Assembly: GCF_019334305.1 (NCBI RefSeq)
Contig: NZ_JAHWGH010000025.1
Coordinates: 1 to 64,000, forward strand
Origin: Rossellomorea orangium
GTDB lineage: Bacteria; Bacillota; Bacilli; Bacillales; Bacillaceae_B
Direction: 5' to 3'
Length of the DNA: 64,000 bases
Below are positions 28,289 to 36,219 of this stretch, piece by piece. The notes under the pieces are model-generated. The model was given only the letters and a program-made list of their open reading frames with translations. It was not told where the DNA came from and made no database searches. A program made the translations under genes and the position numbers. How positions within the stretch are numbered: the first letter of the stretch is position 1; each line of letters begins with the position of its first letter.

Positions 28289-29503
28289 TTGGCACAAACA
28301 CTGACAAAGCCAGCAGTAAATCCTACTATTTATGGCATTCTCTTAGCGATCAGTTCGGGTCATTTTATTAACGATACCCTTCAGGCTGTGGTGCCGGCTA
28401 TGTTTCCAATCATTGAAGAATCATTGCAGCTTAGTTACACGCAAATTGGCTGGATCGCATTTGCGCTCAATATGACATCCTCTTTATTACAACCCGTATT
28501 TGGTTACTATGCCGATATTCGAGCGAGACCTTATTTACTGCCATTAGGGATGTTGTCGAGCTTAACGGGATTGATAGGCTTTGCATTATCCGGTCATTTT
28601 ATTTGGATTATCGTATCCGTATTGTTTATCGGGTTTGGATCTGCCATTTTCCATCCGGAAGGGTCACGGGTAGCCTACTTGGCAGCGGGAAACCGAAGGG
28701 GGCTTGCACAATCGATTTATCAGGTCGGAGGAAATACCGGTCAATCACTGGCGCCGTTGATAACAGCCTTTATTTTTGTTCCTTTTGGACAAAAAGGAGC
28801 GTTGTGGTTCACCATCGTGGCAATCATAGGCGTGTTAGTGTTACTTCGTGTGTCTGCCTGGTATTCAGAGAGACTCCGTTCGAATGAGAGAATGGATTAT
28901 AGGAAGAAACCTGCTTCAACAAAAATGTCGATTCATCCAAAAGTGAAGTGGGCCATGGTATTCGTGGTTTTTCTTGTATTTTCAAGATCATGGTACGGTG
29001 CCGGGATTTCAAATTACTATCAGTTTTATTTGATTGAAGACTATGGTCTTTCCATTAAAGAAGCACAAGCGTACATATTTGTTTTTATGTTTGCCGGGGT
29101 ACTGGGGACCTTCTTAGGAGGACCGTTAGCTGATCGTTTTGGAAAAAGAAATATCATCTTTTTTTCCATGATTGGTGCCGCACCATTGACCCTCGCATTA
29201 CCTTACTTGTCTTTGGACATGGTTTATCCATTCATTTTTTGTATAGGGCTTATATTGTCATCAAGCTTCAGTGTCATTGTCGTGTATGCCCAGGAACTTT
29301 TGCCAAGTAAGATTGGGATGGTGTCAGGTTTGACCGTTGGCCTGGCGTTTGGAATGGGAGCGGTTGGAGCCGTCTTATTTGGGGGTCTTGCCGATTTATT
29401 CACCATTCGATTTGTGATGATCCTATGCAGCTTCCTTCCCCTGCTCGGTATGATGACTTTCTTCCTACCCTCTGACAAAACCGTTCGAAGCTTTCATAAG
29501 TAA
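28289..29503 (+). CDS. MFS transporter (fosmidomycin resistance Fsr-like)
   Basis: A major facilitator of 404 residues with twelve helices. The N-terminal SSGHFINDTLQAVVPAMFP segment is typical of the Fsr (fosmidomycin resistance) branch of drug efflux pumps. The loop 2-3 motif is GYYADIRARPYLLPLG, and the C-terminal half repeats it as GPLADRFGKR. The start is the TTG at 28289, since AAGGGGAGG lies 6 bases upstream; the TTG at 28271 lacks a site. It is single and followed by a terminator. The substrate is not proven. Confidence 0.82.
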   Translation: MAQTLTKPAVNPTIYGILLAISSGHFINDTLQAVVPAMFPIIEESLQLSYTQIGWIAFALNMTSSLLQPVFGYYADIRARPYLLPLGMLSSLTGLIGFALSGHFIWIIVSVLFIGFGSAIFHPEGSRVAYLAAGNRRGLAQSIYQVGGNTGQSLAPLITAFIFVPFGQKGALWFTIVAIIGVLVLLRVSAWYSERLRSNERMDYRKKPASTKMSIHPKVKWAMVFVVFLVFSRSWYGAGISNYYQFYLIEDYGLSIKEAQAYIFVFMFAGVLGTFLGGPLADRFGKRNIIFFSMIGAAPLTLALPYLSLDMVYPFIFCIGLILSSSFSVIVVYAQELLPSKIGMVSGLTVGLAFGMGAVGAVLFGGLADLFTIRFVMILCSFLPLLGMMTFFLPSDKTVRSFHK

Positions 29504-29517
29504 CGATAAAGAAGGGA

Positions 29518-29555
29518 AGATGCCTTGAAGTTTTCGAAGGCATCTCCCCTTTTTG
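29518..29555. terminator. Terminator after the Fsr-like gene
   Basis: AGATGCCTT pairs with AAGGCATCT around a 10-base loop, followed by CCCCTTTTT, between converging genes. Confidence 0.8.
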
Positions 29556-29563
29556 CTTTAGCA

Positions 29564-30856
29564 TTAAGAAAATGCAAAATAAAGTATGAATAATCCGCAA
29601 AGGATATATATTATGGGATGAACCTCTTTCCATTTCTTTAGTGAAATCATGGCAAATGGATAGAGAATGAATCCTAAGGCAATCCCGGTTGCGACACTAA
29701 AGGTTAAAGGCATCATAATGATCGTGACAAAGGACGGAATGACAACTTCGAGTCGATTCCAATTGATATGCCTTACTTCCGTAGCCATTAAAGCTCCTAC
29801 AATAATGAGTGCCGGAGCCGTCACCTCAGGCGTTATGACAGACAAAACGGGTGAGAAGAACAGCGCAATCGTGAAACAAATGGCAATCACAACCGATGTG
29901 AATCCTGTTCTGCCTCCTACGGCAACCCCTGCAGAAGATTCCACAAAAGATGCAGTCGTTGAAGTACCGAAAATCGCACCTGCCACCCCTGAGGCAGAGT
30001 CAGCGAGAAGGGCTCTGCCTGCATTCGGAATTTGATTATCCTTCATGATTCCTGCCTGACTGGCTACGGCAATCAATGCACCTGCAGTATCAAAGAAAGC
30101 GACGAATAGGAAAGTGAAGATAACGGCCATGATTTCAAGGGTGAAAATATCGCCCAAATGTGTAAATACTACACCGAATGTCGGGTCCAGACTAGGGACC
30201 TTTCCGATAACAGAGTGGGGCACGTCAATTTTGCCTACAATCATACCGATGACGGTGGTTGCAACCATCCCGTAGAATATTCCGCCTTTAATTCCTTTCA
30301 CTAACATCATCAACGTAATGATGAATCCGAATACAGCAAGCAATGTGGCAGGGGAAGATAGATCCCCGATCGAAACGAATGTTTCCGGATTGGAAACAAC
30401 GAGCCCTGCGTTCTTAAAACCAATGAAGGCAACGAAGAATCCAATTCCTCCTGCAATGGCGAATTTCAGATCCTGTGGGATGACGTTAATGATTTTCTCC
30501 CGGATTTTCATTATGCTTAAGATCATGAATATGATCCCGGCAATGAATACCCCGGTTAGTGCTATTTCCCAAGGGACTCCCATACCGATGCATACTGAAA
30601 AGGTAAAGAATGAGTTCAGGCCCATACTTGGGGCTATCCCTATTGGGAAATTTGCAAGAATCCCGATTAATAGGGACCCTACTATCGCAGATAGGGCGGT
30701 AGCCGTGAATAAGGCACCTTTATCCATTCCTGCCTGACTGAGAATAATAGGATTAACGACAAGAATGTAGGCCATCGAAAGGAAGGTAGTCACTCCTGCT
30801 AATGTTTCTTTTCTATAAGTTGTCTCTCTTTCAGCAAATTGAAAGAATCTTTTCAT
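29564..30856 (-). CDS. pbuG: NCS2-family purine permease (PbuG-like)
   Basis: Proton-coupled uptake of purine bases, probably hypoxanthine/guanine. This 430-residue protein with about 12-14 helices belongs to the AzgA-type branch of NCS2 (start MKRFFQFAERETTYRKET; motifs GGIGFFVAFIGFKNAG and TSTTASFVESSAGVAVGGRTG). GGGAGG is eight bases before the ATG at 30856. A purine riboswitch with a terminator sits in the leader, which supports purine-base transport. The orthologue name is my best guess among pbuG/pbuO-type permeases. Confidence 0.85.
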   Translation of the reverse strand: MKRFFQFAERETTYRKETLAGVTTFLSMAYILVVNPIILSQAGMDKGALFTATALSAIVGSLLIGILANFPIGIAPSMGLNSFFTFSVCIGMGVPWEIALTGVFIAGIIFMILSIMKIREKIINVIPQDLKFAIAGGIGFFVAFIGFKNAGLVVSNPETFVSIGDLSSPATLLAVFGFIITLMMLVKGIKGGIFYGMVATTVIGMIVGKIDVPHSVIGKVPSLDPTFGVVFTHLGDIFTLEIMAVIFTFLFVAFFDTAGALIAVASQAGIMKDNQIPNAGRALLADSASGVAGAIFGTSTTASFVESSAGVAVGGRTGFTSVVIAICFTIALFFSPVLSVITPEVTAPALIIVGALMATEVRHINWNRLEVVIPSFVTIIMMPLTFSVATGIALGFILYPFAMISLKKWKEVHPIIYILCGLFILYFAFS

Positions 30857-30882
30857 TGGGTAATCCTCCCGGTAGATAAAAT

Positions 30883-30912
30883 AAAAAAACTCTGGTGAAA
30901 ATCAACCAGAGT
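30883..30912 (-). terminator. Riboswitch-controlled terminator
   Basis: On the minus strand ACTCTGGT pairs with ACCAGAGT and is followed by seven T residues, between the purine aptamer and the permease start. An upstream alternative pairing (TCTACA from aptamer P1 with TGTAGA, plus flanking AT pairs) may be the competing fold. Confidence 0.8.
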
Positions 30913-30953
30913 GTCATCTACAGGATAAAATAATTCCATAGGCATTACTTTAT

Positions 30954-31019
30954 CTTGTAGACAAGCCATTTAAGGTAGCTGGTAGAAACGTTCAAGCCAT
31001 ATTCTTGAACTTATACAAG
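30954..31019 (-). promoter_or_regulatory. Purine riboswitch aptamer (guanine class)
   Basis: On the minus strand P1 is CTTGTA/TACAAG, P2 is GTTCAAG/CTTGAAC with loop AATATGG and P3 is AGCTA/TGGCT with loop CCTTAAA. The joining segment GTTTCTACC is conserved. The nucleotide before P1 is C, which specifies guanine/hypoxanthine. The J3/1 segment reads TGTC instead of the usual GAC. It should turn off the purine permease when guanine is abundant. Confidence 0.92.
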
Positions 31020-31031
31020 GTGTATGTGTTT

Positions 31032-31061
31032 GTTATAATTGAATTAGAAGAATCATAACAA
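31032..31061 (-). promoter_or_regulatory. Promoter of the purine riboswitch transcript
   Basis: On the minus strand TTGTTA (31061-31056), 18 bases, TATAAC (31037-31032), 13 bases before the aptamer. Confidence 0.55.
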
Positions 31062-31240
31062 CTCACTTTTAACAGGTCAATGGGACCGGTAAAAGTTCAT
31101 GAATTCATTATTTTCTAAATTGATGATTTATTGTAAAAAACCTCATACGCACTATACAACACAAGTGAAAAAAGCTATATTTAGTGAATACAAACGTAGA
31201 GAAATGTTTTAAGTTAATTTATATAGGAGGAAATAATATA

Positions 31241-32098
31241 ATGTCTTCTTTAAAGCCAGGTACGGTAGTGGATTTATTCGTTGATCATGAAGTACCATAT
31301 GGTTTCTTTTTAACGAATGATGAGGATCGTGTATTGCTGCATCACTCTGAAATAACAGAAGAAATTCAAGAAGGAGATACGGTGAAAGTATTTCTTTATC
31401 ATGACAAGGACGTTCGTCTGACAGCGACTATGCGTATCCCTAAAGTACAAGTCGGTGCATACGGGTGGGCAGAAGTTGTGGACAAAAGGGAAGATTTAGG
31501 TGTCTTTGTTAATATCGGACTACCTAAGGATATTCTGGTCTCATCGGATGACCTTCCGAAGTTTCTGGAGCTGTGGCCAAATCCCGGTGACCAGCTGTTC
31601 TTAACCCTGAATCGGGATAAGCAAGATCGTCTATACGGAAGATTGGCAACTGAAAATATCATTGAACAGGTGTCCAGGAGAGCTTCTAATGAAATGATGA
31701 ATGCAAAAGTGCAGGGACGGGTATATCGACTGCTCCGAGTCGGGACCTTCTTCTTATCTGAGCAAGGGTATCGCTGTTTCGTTCACATGAATGAACGAAA
31801 GCAAGAGCCAAGACTCGGGGAGCTTGTTGAAGGAAGAGTCATCGACGTGAAGGATGATGGAAACGTGAATGTTTCATTCTTACCTTTAAAGCAGGATAAA
31901 ATGCAGGATGATGCGGAGGTTATTCTTGAGTACTTGGCACAACGAAATGGTGCGATCCCTTACTGGGATAAAAGTCAGCCTGACGAAATCAAAGACCGCT
32001 TCAATATGAGTAAGGCTTCCTTTAAACGTGCCCTCGGTAAACTGATGAAAGAAAATCAGGTGTATCAGGAGGAAGGCTGGACGTACTTAAAGAAATAA
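31241..32098 (+). CDS. cvfB: CvfB/YitL S1-domain RNA-binding protein
   Basis: A 285-residue protein with three S1-like OB domains (about 1-60, 65-140 and 145-220) and a C-terminal winged helix (about 220-285: NMSKASFKRALGKLMKENQVY), as in staphylococcal CvfB and B. subtilis YitL. It binds RNA and affects virulence-gene expression in Staphylococcus. ATAGGAGG precedes the ATG at 31241; an in-frame upstream extension to 31184 has no site. Confidence 0.9.
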   Translation: MSSLKPGTVVDLFVDHEVPYGFFLTNDEDRVLLHHSEITEEIQEGDTVKVFLYHDKDVRLTATMRIPKVQVGAYGWAEVVDKREDLGVFVNIGLPKDILVSSDDLPKFLELWPNPGDQLFLTLNRDKQDRLYGRLATENIIEQVSRRASNEMMNAKVQGRVYRLLRVGTFFLSEQGYRCFVHMNERKQEPRLGELVEGRVIDVKDDGNVNVSFLPLKQDKMQDDAEVILEYLAQRNGAIPYWDKSQPDEIKDRFNMSKASFKRALGKLMKENQVYQEEGWTYLKK

Positions 32099-32107
32099 CT
32101 CATTACA

Positions 32108-32138
32108 AAAGAGTGCTGACACATTGTCAGCACTCTTT
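32108..32138. terminator. Bidirectional terminator
   Basis: AAAGAGTGCTGACA pairs with TGTCAGCACTCTTT around a 3-base loop, between converging genes. Confidence 0.88.
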
Positions 32139-32146
32139 GTTTACAT

Positions 32147-33370
32147 TTAGAGAAGGCGGTCTCTTTCGACTTTTAGCTCTGCCTTTTTTGCTCTAACAGG
32201 TGTAAGCGGTAATAAGGTTCCCAATAATGCGATGAACGAGCATCCTATGAGAACAGTGGAATATCCTTTCAAAGCTATGGTGGATAATAATCCGAACACG
32301 ACAAGATCTAAGCAAGAATCCACTATGGAAAGCAATGAAATCGTCGTAGCCCTAATCCCGGAAGGTATTAAATCATTACTTAACTGGGAGTAGATGGGAT
32401 ACCGGATTGCCCGCACAAGCCTTAACAGAAAGAATGCACCTAACACGATCCATAAAGAGGAACCGAACAAGCCCGAAAGAAGTAACCCGACTACCGCTAT
32501 CAATCCAGATAGGTTCATCAGCAATATCCTGGAAAAACGAGCAGTCATCCAGCCGATTGAATTCGAAGCTATATAGCCAAAGATGGCAGAAACGGCATAA
32601 AAGACACCAATCATATACACGGGAACCCCTGCATCCTTTAGAAGCGGCTGGTCAAAGTATTGGTAAACGGCACCGGCCGGGATGAAAACCAATGTGACAT
32701 TCAGAAACATCAGCAATAACTGTGGTGCTTGCTGTATGACTTTGAAACCACTCTTAATTTGAGAGAATGGATTTTCTTTCTGGAATGAATCAGCAACAGG
32801 CTGTTTGACACGCAGAATCAAGAACAATTCAATCAAATGAAAGACCAAGCCGAGAATAATGAGTAGGGTGAATTGATTATCAGCTAAATCCTTTGCTAAA
32901 TATGAACCGACCAAAACGGCAATTAGCATACTAATGAACGAAGCTGACTGGATTTTCCCCATTGCATGATCCATTCGATTTTCTTCATTTGACTCCTTGA
33001 GTGAATCATAGATCAAGGCCTCATCTGCCCCTGAGAAGAAGGTAACACTGAACCCATTGATGAAGCTGTACAGGAAAAACATCCAAGGTTCATAGGCAAA
33101 TAGAAGAAGAACGATACTAATGAACTTAAGAAACGAACCAAGTAAAAAAGAATATTTTGCCCCGAAACGATCGGCAAATATTCCAGTTGGAACCTCTCCG
33201 AGTAATACGGCCCCGCTCCAAAACATCAGAACGAGCAATATGTCAGAGGAGGTTAATCCTCTTTCAAAATAGAATAATGTTAAAACGGGTTGAAGAAAAC
33301 TGATTGTACCAAAAAAAGAAATCCAAAACAGCATCCGGATATTATGGGATGCGAGCGTTTGTTTCATCAT
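32147..33370 (-). CDS. MFS transporter behind a leader peptide
   Basis: A 407-residue twelve-helix major facilitator. The loop 2-3 motif is GEVPTGIFADRFGAKYS. It resembles efflux carriers of the drug:H+ type, but the substrate cannot be read. The ATG at 33370 follows AGGAG by seven bases. That site can pair with an upstream CTCCTTCTTC arm, and a 20-codon leader ORF precedes it, so translation is probably attenuated. Confidence 0.8.
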   Translation of the reverse strand: MMKQTLASHNIRMLFWISFFGTISFLQPVLTLFYFERGLTSSDILLVLMFWSGAVLLGEVPTGIFADRFGAKYSFLLGSFLKFISIVLLLFAYEPWMFFLYSFINGFSVTFFSGADEALIYDSLKESNEENRMDHAMGKIQSASFISMLIAVLVGSYLAKDLADNQFTLLIILGLVFHLIELFLILRVKQPVADSFQKENPFSQIKSGFKVIQQAPQLLLMFLNVTLVFIPAGAVYQYFDQPLLKDAGVPVYMIGVFYAVSAIFGYIASNSIGWMTARFSRILLMNLSGLIAVVGLLLSGLFGSSLWIVLGAFFLLRLVRAIRYPIYSQLSNDLIPSGIRATTISLLSIVDSCLDLVVFGLLSTIALKGYSTVLIGCSFIALLGTLLPLTPVRAKKAELKVERDRLL

Positions 33371-33377
33371 AAATTGT

Positions 33378-33458
33378 CTCCTGCTTCCTGATTTGATTTA
33401 TACTCTGGAAGAAGGAGCGCCGTTTCCTGTTACAAACTCAGAACGTTCACTCCTTCTT
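33378..33458 (-). promoter_or_regulatory. Mutually exclusive hairpins upstream of the MFS gene
   Basis: Minus-strand arms: A is AAGAAGGAGTG (33458-33448) inside the leader ORF, B is CGCTCCTTCTTC (33419-33408) and C is GAAGCAGGAG (33387-33378), the MFS ribosome binding site. A:B gives 11 pairs. B:C gives nine of ten pairs and hides the site. Both cannot form at once, which is the architecture of translational attenuation. Confidence 0.6.
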
Positions 33459-33492
33459 GAATTAGTGAAAGTGTTTTTTGAGTTTTTTGCAT
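33430..33492 (-). CDS. Leader peptide (20 aa) upstream of the MFS gene
   Basis: A short ORF encoding MQKTQKTLSLIQEGVNVLSL, with GTAGGAGG seven bases before its ATG, a better site than that of the transporter. It ends 59 bases before the MFS start. Codons 12-15 form arm A of the switch. Such leaders before efflux genes often sense ribosome-targeting drugs or amino acid supply. No arrest motif is recognisable. Confidence 0.6.
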   Translation of the reverse strand: MQKTQKTLSLIQEGVNVLSL

Positions 33493-33599
33493 GATATTTC
33501 CTCCTACAGTTTGATAAATTAAGTGTAGCATAATAGGCGTTAAAGGGAGAAGGTATTTATTCGACATTATATCAAGTGTGCAGAAAGGGTTATAGATGA

Positions 33600-34655
33600 A
33601 TGAAAAAAGTTGTATTAGATGTGTTGCAGTCAAAAGGGACTTACTATGAAATCGGCCTTCAACTAGGACATGAACTTCGGAAATCCCCCCTCTACACCCA
33701 TCATCTGGAGCGCCGTAGGAAGTCACTGCGAAACTACAAAGTGGATATCATGGAAGCGAAGAGATTCATTCTTCAGTATGCACCCGGCTTGTGGGATGAA
33801 TTACAGGGTTTATCTAAAGGATTACAATGGTCCATGGAGGAAACTGTTCATGAATATTCAGGCTTTCAACAGGAGTGGAAAGAGTCCGGTTGTTCATCCC
33901 TGGCGAAAGATGGTATTTATATAAGGAATTATGATTACCATCCCAAAACGTATGAGGGAAGGCTTCTACTAGTGAAGCCTTCAGGAGGGTATGCTTCTAT
34001 AGGTTTCTCCGGCAGAGGGATCGGACGGATTGACGGGTTGAATGAAAAAGGATTGGCAGTTGGCTTTCATTTTGTAAATCGCTTAAAACCTGGAGAAGGC
34101 TTCATATGTACGACAATCGCCCGGATCATCCTTGATACCTGTAAAGATTCTGACGAGGCCATTGATGTTTTGCGCAAGCTCCCTCACCGCCATAGTTTTA
34201 ACTACTCTTTATATGATCGAAGTGGAAAGGCAGCTGTGGTGGAGGCGTCTCCAAGAGGCATTGGGGTTTATCATTCATCAACTCTTGGTTGTACCAATCA
34301 TTTTCAAATGAATCATATGAAGAAGGATAATCGTCATTATTTAAAGGATTCTTTGAAAAGGCTGAGCGTACTGCAATCCGGGCAAAAAGAGAGGTTGACC
34401 ATGGAAAGGGCACTAAATCTGTTTAATGATGGCGAGAGCCCTGTTTTCAAGAAAGCCTATGATTCTTGGGCGGGGACCATTCATACATGTGTATTTCATT
34501 GTGAAACGTTGAAATGCTTAATCGGATTCGGTGAAAGTGCAAAAGGAGTAAAGATAGATTTTCAGGACTGGATGGAGGGAGATGACATCCCCATTCGGAC
34601 GATAACCGGACATTTCGACACTGACGTCCGATTCTTATTTATGGATGAGGAATAG
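33600..34655 (+). CDS. C45-family autoproteolytic acyltransferase/hydrolase
   Basis: A 351-residue Ntn-hydrolase of the acyl-CoA:6-aminopenicillanic acid acyltransferase (C45) family. The probable nucleophile is the Cys in SGCSS (near residue 100), which becomes N-terminal after self-cleavage; IRNYDYHP follows, then GFSGRGIGRIDGLNEKGLAVG. Members hydrolyse or transfer acyl groups on amides or lactones, and the substrate is unknown. AGAAAGGG precedes the ATG at 33600. It is divergent from the MFS gene. Confidence 0.82.
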   Translation: MKKVVLDVLQSKGTYYEIGLQLGHELRKSPLYTHHLERRRKSLRNYKVDIMEAKRFILQYAPGLWDELQGLSKGLQWSMEETVHEYSGFQQEWKESGCSSLAKDGIYIRNYDYHPKTYEGRLLLVKPSGGYASIGFSGRGIGRIDGLNEKGLAVGFHFVNRLKPGEGFICTTIARIILDTCKDSDEAIDVLRKLPHRHSFNYSLYDRSGKAAVVEASPRGIGVYHSSTLGCTNHFQMNHMKKDNRHYLKDSLKRLSVLQSGQKERLTMERALNLFNDGESPVFKKAYDSWAGTIHTCVFHCETLKCLIGFGESAKGVKIDFQDWMEGDDIPIRTITGHFDTDVRFLFMDEE

Positions 34656-34929
34656 GGACAAAGGGGAGGGAACCGAGCAAATCAAGGGATTAACGGCTTA
34701 ACTAAGTGGAGGACTTCCTCGGTTCTTACTTTTAACGTTTACATCGCGGTATAAATTTATGTACAATTTGTATCATTCTTAAAAATGTGATGCCTTGGAT
34801 GATTTCTTGTTTCTTGGATGTAAAAGAATGTTCAATCAATCGCATCCCTCATTACCCCTGTCTCGAATCCATCCTGCCCCATCAGGGAAAGAGGGTGAGG
34901 GCTCGAATATTAGCAGCCCTGACCATGCT
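34656..34929. other. Intergenic region without a gene
   Basis: GAACCGAG (34670-34677) pairs with CTCGGTTC (34718-34725) across a 40-base loop and may weakly terminate the C45 gene. TTTACA-N18-TACAAT at about 34738-34767 looks like a promoter, but no plus-strand gene follows. I see nothing else. Confidence 0.4.
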
Positions 34930-35085
34930 CTATCTTCGTTCCGATGAATGATTATCCACCGTGTCCGAGTTGTTTACATTGGCTTCACCTTCATCGGGAT
35001 AGGGATCGAAGAAATTAACGATCTTACCAGGTCCATCAAATCCGGTAACCTGTTCTAGATCACTTTTACTCTTTTCTTTATTCAT
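34930..35085 (-). CDS. Small acidic hypothetical protein (51 aa)
   Basis: A 51-codon ORF, MNKEKSKSDLEQVTGF at the start, then FFDPYPDEGEAN and a Ser/Asn-rich tail. Its AAAGGAG site lies in the 3' arm of the hairpin that follows msrA (35091-35128), so its translation may be limited by that structure. No known family is recognised. Confidence 0.55.
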   Translation of the reverse strand: MNKEKSKSDLEQVTGFDGPGKIVNFFDPYPDEGEANVNNSDTVDNHSSERR

Positions 35086-35090
35086 ATGAA

Positions 35091-35128
35091 AAACTCCTTT
35101 CTACCCATTAGTTTGGTGAAAGGAGTTT
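35091..35128 (-). terminator. msrA terminator overlapping the next ribosome binding site
   Basis: On the minus strand AAACTCCTTTC pairs with GAAAGGAGTTT (11 pairs) followed by TTC. The 3' arm includes the ribosome binding site of the 51-aa ORF. Confidence 0.65.
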
Positions 35129-35140
35129 ATTTTCATGCCT

Positions 35141-35674
35141 TTAATTGTTTTTCCAATGATCTTCAATGAAATCATCACGGCCTGACTTTTCGCGGTCCTG
35201 TTTATATTCATCAGGATTCTTTTTATAGTATTTTTGATGGTAATCCTCTGCAGGGTAAAAAGATGATGCAGGAAGAATTTTGGTGACGATTGGTTTATTG
35301 AATCGGCCGCTGTCTTCTATTGCTTTCTTTGTCTTTTCCGCCGATAGTTTTTGTTGTTCATTATGATAGAAAATAGCTGTACGGTACTGGTCACCGCGAT
35401 CGTGGAATTGACCTCCGTCATCAGTAGGGTCAATTTGGGGCCAGTATAGTTCTAATAGCTGTGCGTAAGGAAAGAGGTCCGGATCAAAAGTGATTTGGAC
35501 GACTTCATAATGTCCGGTGTTACCCCCTTTGATATCCTCATAAGAGGGGTCTTCCAGATGCCCTCCCGAATATCCGGAAGTCACGTCGATAATCCCGGAC
35601 AGCTCATCAAACGGCTTTACCATGCACCAAAAACATCCACCTGCAAAGGTGGCAATTTCTCTCTTAACATTCAT
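35141..35674 (-). CDS. msrA: Peptide methionine-S-sulfoxide reductase MsrA
   Basis: Repairs oxidised methionine (S epimer) in proteins. The catalytic motif GGCFWC places the nucleophilic Cys at residue 14 and a second Cys at 17. GYSGGHLEDPSYEDI and GHYEVVQITFDP are family signatures. The 177-residue length is that of stand-alone MsrA, and no msrB is adjacent. CAGGAGG precedes the ATG at 35674. Confidence 0.95.
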   Translation of the reverse strand: MNVKREIATFAGGCFWCMVKPFDELSGIIDVTSGYSGGHLEDPSYEDIKGGNTGHYEVVQITFDPDLFPYAQLLELYWPQIDPTDDGGQFHDRGDQYRTAIFYHNEQQKLSAEKTKKAIEDSGRFNKPIVTKILPASSFYPAEDYHQKYYKKNPDEYKQDREKSGRDDFIEDHWKNN

Positions 35675-35857
35675 ACTAGCAAACCTCCTGTACCATATGT
35701 ACTCCTCTAAAGCAGTAAAGTAATTGCTTGAACAGATTCTACCACGAATGGTTCATCGCCACAATGTATTAAACTTATGCACTTACATGAAAAAATGTAA
35801 ATCTGCAAGTTTTCTGCAATTTTATGAAATTTCATTTCCCATCCGTCATAATTTGTG

Positions 35858-35863
35858 TATAAT
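35858..35863 (+). promoter_or_regulatory. Candidate -10 of the B12 riboswitch transcript
   Basis: TATAAT lies 35 bases before the aptamer; no convincing -35 is visible. Confidence 0.4.
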
Positions 35864-35895
35864 TCTTTTGAACGGAACAATTACATATGGTAAGA

Positions 35896-36070
35896 ATTCA
35901 GGTGAAGCGGAAGGCATGTTTCTTCTTAGCTTCTTAATAGGGAAGTTGGTGTAATTCCAACGCGGTCCCGCCACTGTAAATGGTAGTTTGCTGAAAGTAT
36001 GCCACTGTGCGAAGCGTGCATGGGAAGGTATCAGCAAACAATGACCATGAGCCAGGAGACCTGCCTGAGT
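35896..36070 (+). promoter_or_regulatory. Cobalamin riboswitch
   Basis: The B12 box GCCAGGAGACCTGCC is at 36051-36065. The conserved core GGGAAGTTGGTGTAATTCC begins at 35940 and CCCGCCACTGT follows at about 35966-35976. P1 closes with TCAGG (35898) and CCTGA (36064). It controls the downstream corrinoid salvage cluster through the terminator at 36153-36184. Confidence 0.95.
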
Positions 36071-36152
36071 TTTTTTCGCACCAAATCTACGCGGATAGAG
36101 AGGTGTAATGTGCATGGTTTATTGTTTTGAACCCTATATATGCATCTTACAC

Positions 36153-36184
36153 AACATCTCTGGTCCACTAGAGATGTTTTTTTC
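36153..36184 (+). terminator. Riboswitch expression-platform terminator
   Basis: ACATCTCT pairs with AGAGATGT and is followed by seven T residues, 35 bases before btuF. Confidence 0.88.
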
Positions 36185-36219
36185 TGTCTACAATCTACAT
36201 TCACAGGGGGAATAAGGAA

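Noticed and set aside
30318..30737. A 139-codon plus-strand ORF
   Set aside because: Shadow of the purine permease on the opposite strand, with repetitive composition and no start signal.
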